Source of the DNA: JASJBU01 sp963790775
GTDB taxonomy: Bacteria > Pseudomonadota > Gammaproteobacteria > Chromatiales > Chromatiaceae
Direction of reading: 5' to 3'
Assembly (NCBI GenBank): GCA_963790775.1
Contig: CAWBPR010000010.1
Location: 307,662 to 371,661 of the forward strand
DNA: 64,000 nucleotides
The translations under genes were made by a program, and so were the position numbers. The notes below the pieces were generated by a model that saw only the letters and a program-made list of their open reading frames with translations, ran no database searches and was not told the origin of the DNA. Positions 43,867 to 50,725 of this stretch are shown here, in pieces (position 1 is the stretch's first letter; each line of letters begins with the position of its first letter).

Positions 43867-44194
43867 ACCCGGTGAATTGGTCCTCATCCCGTTTCCCTAC
43901 GCGGACCTGAGTTCGACCAAAAAAAGGCCGGTGTTGGTGCTGACCGCGCCGGACCGCCATGGAGACTTCATTGCATTAGCTGTCACCTCTGTCGAACAGA
44001 AGTCACAGGCCTTGGGTGTCACTGCAGAAGATTTATCTTACGGAGCACTGCCGAGGTCGAGTTGGATTCGCCTCGACAAGGTGTTCACACTTTCCGCAAG
44101 CAGCATCCTTAAGAGCATCGGTACAATCGAGCCTGCAATGCTCAACAAAGCACTCGCAGGCCTGTGCTCGACTGTAGGCTATCCACGCAAGTAA
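43856..44194 (+). CDS. PemK/MazF-family endoribonuclease toxin
   Basis: 112 residues from ATG 43856 (MNCKPGELVLIPFPYADLSSTKKRPVLVL). The PGELVLIPFPY and KKRPVLVL strands and SWIRLDKVFTLS are family hallmarks. Members cut RNA at short motifs unless bound by antitoxin. The gene overlaps the antitoxin by 11 bases. The pair lies between two direct repeats, suggesting acquisition or excision as a unit. Confidence 0.86.
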   Translation: MNCKPGELVLIPFPYADLSSTKKRPVLVLTAPDRHGDFIALAVTSVEQKSQALGVTAEDLSYGALPRSSWIRLDKVFTLSASSILKSIGTIEPAMLNKALAGLCSTVGYPRK

Positions 44195-44206
44195 CCGAGA
44201 TACCAG

Positions 44207-44305
44207 CGCATCGACAGTGCTAAAGGGGGCGAAGTCTCGTCCCGATCTGAGTGGATTCAAGAAAACTCGCCAATGTGGGTATCAACGGCATTGAATTTCC
44301 ATCAG
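44207..44305 (+). repeat. 99-bp direct repeat, right copy
   Basis: Same length and start as the left copy, beginning 12 bases after the toxin stop. Differences from the left copy cluster in the first 30 and last 10 bases. Confidence 0.93.
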
Positions 44306-44357
44306 TAGTAGGTTATTCATATTCGTTGAACCATAAAGATGTTAAATGGGAGTCAAG

Positions 44358-44541
44358 GGTCAGACCCCATGCCATTCAGTTAAGAATATTGATCATGTCT
44401 CAAGGTTGTCCCCTGCTTGCTCCGAGGGCGTCCGCGGCTTGGATAGTCGTGGTCGAGCCCCCAGGGATGGGTTCACGGCGTCCCTCGGAGCAAGTGCGGG
44501 ATAACCTACTTGTTTAACTTAATGGCCATTCGGGTCAGACC
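44358..44541. mobile_element. MITE/REP-like palindromic element, about 184 bp
   Basis: Imperfect terminal inverted repeats begin GGTCAGACCC (left, 44358) and GGTCTGACCC (right, on the minus strand from 44541) and continue through ATGCCATTCAGTTAAG versus ATGGCCATTAAGTTAA. An inner pair (CTTGCTCCGAGGG near 44417 and CCCTCGGAGCAAG near 44483) forms a long hairpin. There is no coding capacity. GGGTCAGACCC ends are typical of elements moved by REP-associated tyrosine transposases; that link is from memory and no transposase is in the window. Confidence 0.65.
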
Positions 44542-45037
44542 ACGGTATCCCTGATATCAACTGCCCCGTAAAGTTGTTTAAGCGAATCATAATTATCCAT
44601 TGCTCGCAGTAGCTTGCTGTCAAACTTCCTTTTGTTTCCAGGACACTGCTAGATGAGGAGAGCCCGTTCCGCAACTGGCAAGCTCACCAGTTCATTCTCG
44701 ACCGGTACCAGTCATGATGTTTTTCCAAGATGAGAACTGGCTACTGCCGATTGGCCCGCTGATAGATGGGTAATTCATCCCAGGACATCTCAAATGGTTC
44801 CTGAGCCATACCATTGGTGAAATTGAAGTTCAGATCTGCACTGGTAATGTTGGGAGACCACCACGATTGGAGTGAGATAGCGTTCCGCTCCTACCCGCGC
44901 TGAAACTTTTCTGGTGTTGAACTAATCTTAAGAAAAGAGAGCGATTAAGATTCTCATTTAGATGACGATTGTTTAAGGATTCCTGTATCACCCTGACTGC
45001 TTGACAACCAGATAATATCAATCATGGAGGAATTGCG
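44542..45037. other. Non-coding gap after the MITE-like element
   Basis: About 500 bases without a convincing gene on either strand. No clear fragment of a known family was recognised. It ends with the ribosome site of the 49-residue microprotein. Confidence 0.4.
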
Positions 45038-45187
45038 ATGAAGACTACAACCACTAGAAATGCCATTAGTTTGTTCCTCAACCTGGTATTGTTGGCACTG
45101 TTCGTGCTGCTCGGCAGCATCAGTTTCCAAGCAGATTCTGCAACCAGTGTTGCTTCAGCTTCCACGTACACTGAAATGAACCACTGA
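45038..45187 (+). CDS. 49-residue membrane or exported microprotein
   Basis: ATG 45038 follows GGAGG by 8 bases. The product has a short polar start (MKTTTTRNAIS), a hydrophobic helix (about 12-30, LFLNLVLLALFVLLGSISF) and a Ser/Ala/Thr-rich tail ending TEMNH. A strong 16-bp hairpin starts 3 bases after the stop, giving a compact gene-terminator unit. No family is recognised. The ribosome site and hairpin make it more credible than its length alone. Confidence 0.55.
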   Translation: MKTTTTRNAISLFLNLVLLALFVLLGSISFQADSATSVASASTYTEMNH

Positions 45188-45189
45188 TT

Positions 45190-45230
45190 CAGCGACTCCA
45201 ATCCGGGCATAGTTCCGGTTGGAGTCGCTG
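45190..45230 (+). terminator. Strong hairpin after the microprotein gene
   Basis: CAGCGACTCCAATCCGG pairs with CCGGTTGGAGTCGCTG (16 bp with one bulged T) around an 8-base loop. There is no U-tract. It is a likely 3' end or stabiliser of the microprotein mRNA. Confidence 0.6.
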
Positions 45231-45618
45231 ATCAGACGCCACAGGCTGCTCAACCAATTGGCTCCCGAAGTATGACGTTGCCTTTACCTGAACGCCGCTA
45301 TCGGAACCATCACCTCTTTTTCAGATCCATCACCACCATTTGTGTTTGGGAAGAAAGAATCCGTGCTCAGCGCCACGATGCCTGTCGCAAATGCGCCGGC
45401 CGACTGCGTGGGTACCCCACAGGCTGGGTTTGTATGCGTAATCTGTAGCTACCGTACCTTGATTCGTTGCGTGGGGACACATAAGCCTGGCTTCGGGCTA
45501 TGTGTCAGTAGAGCTCAAGTTTCTAGTATCAATAGACTGCTATCACTGACAACCTGGCTGAACTTTGTTGTAATCGGTTGTACGAGTCTTTTGGTTCGTT
45601 GGACTGTCAAACGAGAAA
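45231..45618. other. Gap without a supported gene
   Basis: The only long open frame (45342-45719) encodes a sequence without family features and runs into the porin-like gene. It contains a loose internal duplication (CVGTPQAGF and CVGTHKPGF). I see no reliable promoter or RNA here. Confidence 0.4.
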
Positions 45619-46503
45619 ATGCCCAGCAGAACTTCACAACTTTTCAGATACTTGTCATTCCAGATTCTGGTTTGTGTTGTCTTGTGCTACGGGCAGGCAT
45701 TTGCCGGGGACCAGGATAGCAGTCTAAAAATCGATGAAGACCCCCTCTGGGAGGTTGGGGTCGGCGGTTTCATGGGTTGGCTGCCCGATTATCCAGCGGC
45801 CGGTGAAAACACCAGGCGATCCATCGTCATTCCCTATCTGGTATACCGCGGCGAATATTGGCGAGTGGGTGATGACGATGAGCGAGGGGCGATAAGCCGA
45901 CGGTTTATCCGGGATGACCGGTTCGAGCTCGATTTGACCTTCAGCGCGGCGTTTCCGGTCGATTCCGAGGATAATGAGGCCCGCGAAGGGATGCCGGATC
46001 TCGATTACCTGTTCGGTATCGGTCCGCAAATGATCTTCAAGCTCATCAATGAGCCTGGAGACCGGAAGCTGAACCTCAATCTGCAGGCTCGTGCCATTTA
46101 CTCCACAGATCTCTCATCGATTAAGCATCGGGGTTATGTATTCAACCCCAAACTGAATTATACCCAGGAACATGTGACGGACCTGGATCTGGAGGTTTAC
46201 ACTCGAGTCGGACCGGTTTTTGCCACGGAAAAGACAATGGATTATTTTTACGAGGTTGCACCGGAATTCACCACCATGGATCGCCCTGCCTACAACGCCG
46301 AGGCGGGTTACCTTGGAACTTATCTTACCCTTGGTGCGACCAAGCGCTTCAACAGCCGATTTCGCCTGTTCGTTGGCGCCCAGGTGGGCATTCATCAAGG
46401 CGCGTCGAACCGTGACAGCCCATTGTTCGAGGACGAATTGAACTTGAGCATTTTTTCCGCCTTCAGCTGGACGTTCTATCATAGCGACCAGCCCGCTCGT
46501 TGA
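45619..46503 (+). CDS. MipA/OmpV-family outer-membrane protein
   Basis: 294 residues: a signal peptide (about 1-29, ending AFAG), then beta-rich sequence with the MipA/OmpV start (WEVGVGGFMGWLPDYPAA, IVIPYLVYRGEYWRV) and a C-terminal strand ending in aromatic residues (FSAFSWTFYHS). The family forms outer-membrane barrels, some interacting with murein synthases. No neighbour hints at a specific role. Confidence 0.85.
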   Translation: MPSRTSQLFRYLSFQILVCVVLCYGQAFAGDQDSSLKIDEDPLWEVGVGGFMGWLPDYPAAGENTRRSIVIPYLVYRGEYWRVGDDDERGAISRRFIRDDRFELDLTFSAAFPVDSEDNEAREGMPDLDYLFGIGPQMIFKLINEPGDRKLNLNLQARAIYSTDLSSIKHRGYVFNPKLNYTQEHVTDLDLEVYTRVGPVFATEKTMDYFYEVAPEFTTMDRPAYNAEAGYLGTYLTLGATKRFNSRFRLFVGAQVGIHQGASNRDSPLFEDELNLSIFSAFSWTFYHSDQPAR

Positions 46504-46576
46504 TCTCTCGCAGAGGACGATGAATGGTTGGGAATCGTTTCGATTGACATGAGATATCCCAATCCCGCCTGACTAT

Positions 46577-47329
46577 TCAGCCCTGGTCACTGGCGGCACA
46601 GGGTCCCCTGAACTGCTCCGGCACATCTTCAGGACACTCCCCGCAGGCCTCGTTGCCGGGTACGGCGAAATCGATCTTGCGTGGGTAAGGGAGATCGAGC
46701 CCTTCCATCAACGAGACGAAATCCTCTTTCGACCGGCCTTTGCCCAGGCGCGGGTTGCGCGCCTTCTCCTGAGAGACACTGGAGACATAGCGGCCTTCGT
46801 AGTCGTGTGCAGGGTAGACCAGCGTCTCATCCGGCAGCGAGAAGAGCTTGTTGTGAATGCTGTTGTACAGATCACCCGCACTGCCGGACTGAAAATCGGT
46901 CCGTCCGCAGCCGTCGATCAGCAACGCATCGCCGGTGAACAGCATCTTTTGCACCGGGTTGTCGATCAGGTACGCATGGTGATGATCGGTATGTCCGGGG
47001 GTGAACAACGGGTGCAGTTCGATCGAGCCAACGACAAACGCTTGTCCTTCGCTGACACCGACGTCGGCGCAGGGCAGGGACAGCATGGCCGGACAGGCGA
47101 TCCGACAGCCGGTCCGCTGTTTGAGTCGCCTCGACCCCGTCAGGTGATCGGCATGAACATGGGTCTCGAGGGTCGCACTCAGTTCCAGGCCGAGGTCGCG
47201 CAGCACCTGCAGGTCGCGTTCGACCGTGTCGAGCACCGGATCGATCAGGATCGCCTTGCCGCTCTCACGGCAGCCGAGCAGATAGGTGTAGGTCGAGGAA
47301 TCGGTCTCCAATAATTGCTTGAAAATCAC
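46577..47329 (-). CDS. Persulfide dioxygenase, ETHE1-like metallo-beta-lactamase fold
   Basis: 250 residues with HVHADH (His57, His59, Asp61, His62), GHTDHHHAY, the ETHE1-type LLIDGCGRTDFQSGSAGDLY and VYPAHDYEG. These features separate persulfide dioxygenases from glyoxalase II. The enzyme oxidises glutathione persulfide to sulfite, relevant in a sulfur oxidiser. A C-terminal cysteine group (CGECPEDVPEQFRGPC) extends beyond the usual domain and may bind metal or act in redox control. The gene stands alone. Confidence 0.87.
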   Translation of the reverse strand: MIFKQLLETDSSTYTYLLGCRESGKAILIDPVLDTVERDLQVLRDLGLELSATLETHVHADHLTGSRRLKQRTGCRIACPAMLSLPCADVGVSEGQAFVVGSIELHPLFTPGHTDHHHAYLIDNPVQKMLFTGDALLIDGCGRTDFQSGSAGDLYNSIHNKLFSLPDETLVYPAHDYEGRYVSSVSQEKARNPRLGKGRSKEDFVSLMEGLDLPYPRKIDFAVPGNEACGECPEDVPEQFRGPCAASDQG

Positions 47330-47624
47330 TTTGGTTTACTCCTGTAATCATGTTTGGCGAATACGGCGGTGGCATTCACATGAGTATAAGCAGAGATTGC
47401 GGTAATCATCTTAAAGTGAACAGCTACGATCGCCCAAGTCAGACTTTAGCTTGTAGGACGAGTAGATTGAGTAGCCGTTCCCTTGCTATTCCCCTGGGGA
47501 AATTGCGCTTGTTCATCCTGGATGCATAGCCATACCCAGCTGAACCTCAACCGTTCATCCACAGGGTAGTTCGTGCACTCAAACCACCTTGTTATCCAAG
47601 ATCGATAGTGTCAGAGTCGATGCC

Positions 47625-48374
47625 ATGTCCAAAACCCTCGTCATTCAGTCTCACCGCTCGCCATTACCCTATCCCTGGCTTACCCCTTGTCTGGATTCTG
47701 TTCGTCGCTGGTCCGAATCGAACCAATTTGCCTATCGATTCCTAAATGATGAGTTGTTTGATGCCGTGGCGGACGACTTGTTGAAGAAACTCACTCACCA
47801 GAAGGTGATCGTTTCTGACCTGGCGCGCTTGAAGGTGCTTCAGCAGGCCTTGGATGAAGGCTATGCGACGGTGGTCTGGTTGGATGCGGACTTCCTGATC
47901 TTCGATCCGGTTGGCTTCGTATTGCCTGACGGTCCTTATGCGGTTGGCCGAGAGGTCTGGGTACAGGATGACCGGCACGGCAGACGGAAGCTCTACAAGA
48001 AGGTCCACAACGCCTTTCTGATGTTCCGCCGGGGCAATGGATTTCTGGATTTCTATGTCGAGACGGCGGAACGCCTGCTGCGGCAGAACCAGGGCGGTAT
48101 GCCGCCGCAGTTCATCGGGCCGAAGTTGTTGACGGCGTTGCACAACGTCTGCCAATTGCCGGTCATGGAATCGGCCGGCATGTTGAGCCCCCTGGTAATC
48201 AAGGACCTGGTGCAGGGCCGGGGAGAGGCGCTGAGAAGCTTTGTCGAGCATTCGCCCGCACCCATTGCCGGGGCCAATCTCTGCATATCCAGTCATGAAC
48301 GACAGGAAGTGAGCAGCGTGCAGTTGGAACAGGTCATCGACTTACTGATCGGTGAGCGTGCAATTTCGGTGTAG
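47625..48374 (+). CDS. Putative glycosyltransferase (DXD-type, galactosyltransferase-like)
   Basis: 249 residues from ATG 47625 (MSKTLVIQSHRSPLPYPWL). VVWLDADFLIFDP contains the DXD motif used by GT-A enzymes to bind metal-nucleotide sugar, and the N-terminal SVRRWSESNQFAYRFLND resembles GT32/GT34-like proteins. There is no signal peptide or membrane helix. The gene stands alone, so acceptor and sugar are unknown. The start has only a weak ribosome site. Confidence 0.65.
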   Translation: MSKTLVIQSHRSPLPYPWLTPCLDSVRRWSESNQFAYRFLNDELFDAVADDLLKKLTHQKVIVSDLARLKVLQQALDEGYATVVWLDADFLIFDPVGFVLPDGPYAVGREVWVQDDRHGRRKLYKKVHNAFLMFRRGNGFLDFYVETAERLLRQNQGGMPPQFIGPKLLTALHNVCQLPVMESAGMLSPLVIKDLVQGRGEALRSFVEHSPAPIAGANLCISSHERQEVSSVQLEQVIDLLIGERAISV

Positions 48375-48434
48375 TTGATTAACGGTAAGAATCAGGTTAT
48401 CCCATTAGGCTTCACTCTGGCGGGGATTTCAGGC

Positions 48435-48459
48435 AAAAAATACCCCGTATGAACGGGGT
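48435..48459 (-). terminator. Intrinsic terminator for the Cys-rich microprotein
   Basis: On the minus strand ACCCCGT-TCAT-ACGGGGT followed by ATTTTTT (48441-48435). It lies 31 bases after the stop at 48490 and supports that small frame as a real transcription unit. Confidence 0.8.
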
Positions 48460-48489
48460 TAGAGAATACGGTTTTACAGGAGAATTCTG

Positions 48490-48684
48490 TTATTGATTAT
48501 TGTATCGTCTCCACATCTTGCTGTGTTTGTCACAGCAACATCCGTCAAACAGCCTTTTCGCTGTCATGGCTCCCATAGCCAGACTAGACAACTTGATACC
48601 GCATGTAGGGCAAATACCATCCTCGGTAGTAAGCGTACTTTTTATGCCTCTTTCAGACTGATGTGCAGATGTTTGCGGTGTCAT
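48490..48684 (-). CDS. 64-residue Cys-rich, zinc-ribbon-like protein
   Basis: ATG 48684 has GGAG 10 bases upstream. The product contains CPTCGIKL and, 26 residues on, CCCDKH, a plausible four-ligand zinc site, with a basic aromatic end (SKMWRRYNNQ). A good terminator follows the stop. No family is recognised. The ribosome site, terminator and ligand spacing support a real gene. Confidence 0.55.
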   Translation of the reverse strand: MTPQTSAHQSERGIKSTLTTEDGICPTCGIKLSSLAMGAMTAKRLFDGCCCDKHSKMWRRYNNQ

Positions 48685-49183
48685 TAATCATGTTCTCCAA
48701 GGGCCAAAAACTTTAGGACTCCACCTGGTGGATAGCATTGATATTTCCCCCTTGACCAGGGCAAACGATTTTATATAAAAACCGTTCACACGGTGAGATG
48801 GAGCGGAATATCTAGCATTGAGCGAGGCTTCCGGTGTCTTTCAATGAACTGCGTTGTCCGACAACAACTACTAGAAGGGCATAGATTATCTGTGGTCAAT
48901 GGATCACGGCATTGAGAATTCTCAATCGGCCAAACTGTTATTTGTTAGCAGCCCAGATCAATACACCGCGGCCATGATCTCCATACTGGGAGCCTCGCCT
49001 CCGGTCCATGATTTCTACGACATAGTGGAACTGAGTTAGCGCTTTTCAAAAAATCACCAGAAACTATTTGGGGCCATAGTATGTGTCTGGATTCCCAAAT
49101 TTCGGCCAGAGCTGAGCGGGGTAACTCTGTTTGGTTTTGTTTTGGATGAAATTCGATTATGGACAGGCCGGGTCTGGACCTAA
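48685..49183. other. Gap between microprotein and tRNA-Asn
   Basis: About 500 bases with no supported gene. A 46-codon open frame at 48899-49039 (MDHGIENSQSAKLL start) lacks a ribosome site and is more likely a remnant or chance. No repeats were recognised. Confidence 0.4.
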
Positions 49184-49217
49184 AGAAAAAGGGCTTGCAT
49201 CAATATGATGTAAGCCC
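49184..49217 (-). terminator. Intrinsic terminator of tRNA-Asn
   Basis: On the minus strand GGGCTTACATCA pairs with TGATGCAAGCCC (one mismatch, short ATA/TAT loop), followed by TTTTTCTTT (49190-49182). It begins 11 bases past the tRNA 3' end. Confidence 0.9.
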
Positions 49218-49227
49218 TTGATTTGTT

Positions 49228-49303
49228 TGGCTCCCCGGGACAGGCTCGAACTGCCGACCTAGTGATTAACAGTCACCCGCTCTACCGACTGAGCTACCGG
49301 GGA
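49228..49303 (-). tRNA. tRNA-Asn (GTT)
   Basis: 76 bases read on the minus strand. The acceptor stem TCCCCGG pairs with CCGGGGA, the discriminator is G and the 3' CCA is encoded. The D-loop is AGCTCAGTCGGTAGAGC, the anticodon loop CTGTTAATC has anticodon GTT, and the T-loop is GTTCGAGCC. All stems are paired and a terminator follows. Confidence 0.97.
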
Positions 49304-49391
49304 TTTGTTTGAGAGCGGGCATCTTAATGAGACTGAGGCTTAGCGTCAATAGTAAAAGGGAAAATCGTTCACTCCCTCAGTAAACCTCACA

Positions 49392-49419
49392 GGCCGGGGA
49401 GCTGGATCGCTCCCCGGCC
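49392..49419 (-). terminator. GC-rich hairpin after the aspartate aminotransferase
   Basis: GGCCGGGGAGC pairs perfectly with GCTCCCCGGCC around TGGATC, 17 bases past the stop at 49436. There is no U-tract on the minus strand. Confidence 0.6.
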
Positions 49420-49435
49420 GGTTAGAAGGAGTTGC

Positions 49436-50623
49436 TCAACCGACAAGCACCTTTTCCAGGCGGTCCAGCGCATTCTGCAGGTTCTGCATGCTGGTGGCGA
49501 TGGAGAGCCGGACATGTCCGCCCAGACCGAAGGCGGTGCCGGGCACCAGGGCCACTCCGGCATGTTCGATCAGATATTCGGACAGTTCCAGATCGTTATT
49601 CACGCCATCGATATTTTCCAACGCCCCCTCGATGTTCGGGAAGCAGTAGAAGGTGCCGTCGGAGGGAAGACATTCAACTCCCGGCATGCTGTTCAGCCGG
49701 TCCACCACATAGTCGTGGCGCTGTTTGAAATGCACCAGCATGTCTGCGATGCAATCCTGGGAACCCTCGAGAGCCGCCTGCGCCGCCACCTGGGAGATGG
49801 AGGTGGGGTTGGAGGTGCTTTGAGACTGGATCTTCTTCATCGCCTTGATGATCTGCGCCGGTCCGCCCGCATATCCGATCCGCCAGCCGGTCATGGAGTA
49901 GGCTTTGGAGACGCCGTTCAGCACCAGGGTGCGCTCCACCAGATAGGGGCAGACATTGAGAATATTGACGAAGCTGTTGCCGGGCCAGAGTATGTGTTCA
50001 TACATGTCATCGGTGGCGATGATCACCCGGGGATGTTCTTTGAGGACTTCCCCCAGGGCTTCCAGTTCCTCTTTCGTATAAGCCATTCCGGTCGGGTTGG
50101 ACGGGCTGTTGATGACAAACAGTTTGGTTTTGTCAGTGATCGCGGCAGACAGCTGCTGGGCGGTGATCTTGAACTTCTGTGAGGCGCCGGCCTGAATGAA
50201 TACCGGCACGCCACCTGCCAGAATCGCCATGTCGGGGTAGGAGACCCAGTATGGTGCGGGAATGATCACCTCATCACCGGGGTCGAGTATGGCCTGGGCC
50301 AGATTATAAAAACTCTGTTTACCACCACAGGAGACCAGGATCTGCTCCATGGTATAGTCGAAGCCATTGTCCCGCTTGAACTTGTCAATCACGGCCTGCT
50401 TCAATCCCGGAGTGCCATCGACTGCGGTATATTTGGTAAAACCCCGATTGATAGCCTCGATCGCTGCAGCTTTGATATGGTCAGGGGTATCAAAGTCCGG
50501 CTCCCCGGCGCCGAGACCAATGACATCTTTACCTGCAGCGCGCATCTCCGCGGCGCGGGCGGTGATTGCAAGGGTGGGCGAGGGTTTGACGGCCTGTACC
50601 CGGGTGGAGAGTTGTGAATTCAT
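49436..50623 (-). CDS. aspC: Aspartate aminotransferase, class I subgroup Ib
   Basis: 395 residues of PLP fold type I: GLGAGEPDFDTPDHIK, SNPTGMAYTKEEL, and VLNGVSKAYSMTGWRIGYAGG with the Schiff-base lysine. The sequence is closest to the Ib aspartate/prephenate aminotransferases found in Thermus and alphaproteobacteria. It interconverts aspartate and oxaloacetate and may also use prephenate. It is divergent from uvrB and probably transcribed alone. Confidence 0.88.
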   Translation of the reverse strand: MNSQLSTRVQAVKPSPTLAITARAAEMRAAGKDVIGLGAGEPDFDTPDHIKAAAIEAINRGFTKYTAVDGTPGLKQAVIDKFKRDNGFDYTMEQILVSCGGKQSFYNLAQAILDPGDEVIIPAPYWVSYPDMAILAGGVPVFIQAGASQKFKITAQQLSAAITDKTKLFVINSPSNPTGMAYTKEELEALGEVLKEHPRVIIATDDMYEHILWPGNSFVNILNVCPYLVERTLVLNGVSKAYSMTGWRIGYAGGPAQIIKAMKKIQSQSTSNPTSISQVAAQAALEGSQDCIADMLVHFKQRHDYVVDRLNSMPGVECLPSDGTFYCFPNIEGALENIDGVNNDLELSEYLIEHAGVALVPGTAFGLGGHVRLSIATSMQNLQNALDRLEKVLVG

Positions 50624-50725
50624 GGTTTGTTATCCGCTGTTTTGTTCCGACCCCTGTTTTTCAGGGCCTGATCTGTTTCTTCCACGTGCAATAATATCCA
50701 ATTCCTCAATGATGAAAAATCCCTA

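Noticed and set aside
45342..45719. 125-codon open frame with several cysteines and a short internal duplication
   Set aside because: No family pattern, no ribosome site, and it runs 100 bases into the well-supported MipA/OmpV gene in another frame.
48899..49039. 46-codon open frame near tRNA-Asn
   Set aside because: No ribosome site, promoter or recognisable family.
49228..49303. tRNA-Asn as an integration site for a genomic island
   Set aside because: No integrase, no duplicated tRNA 3' end was found in the flanking sequence, and the tRNA is followed by its own terminator.
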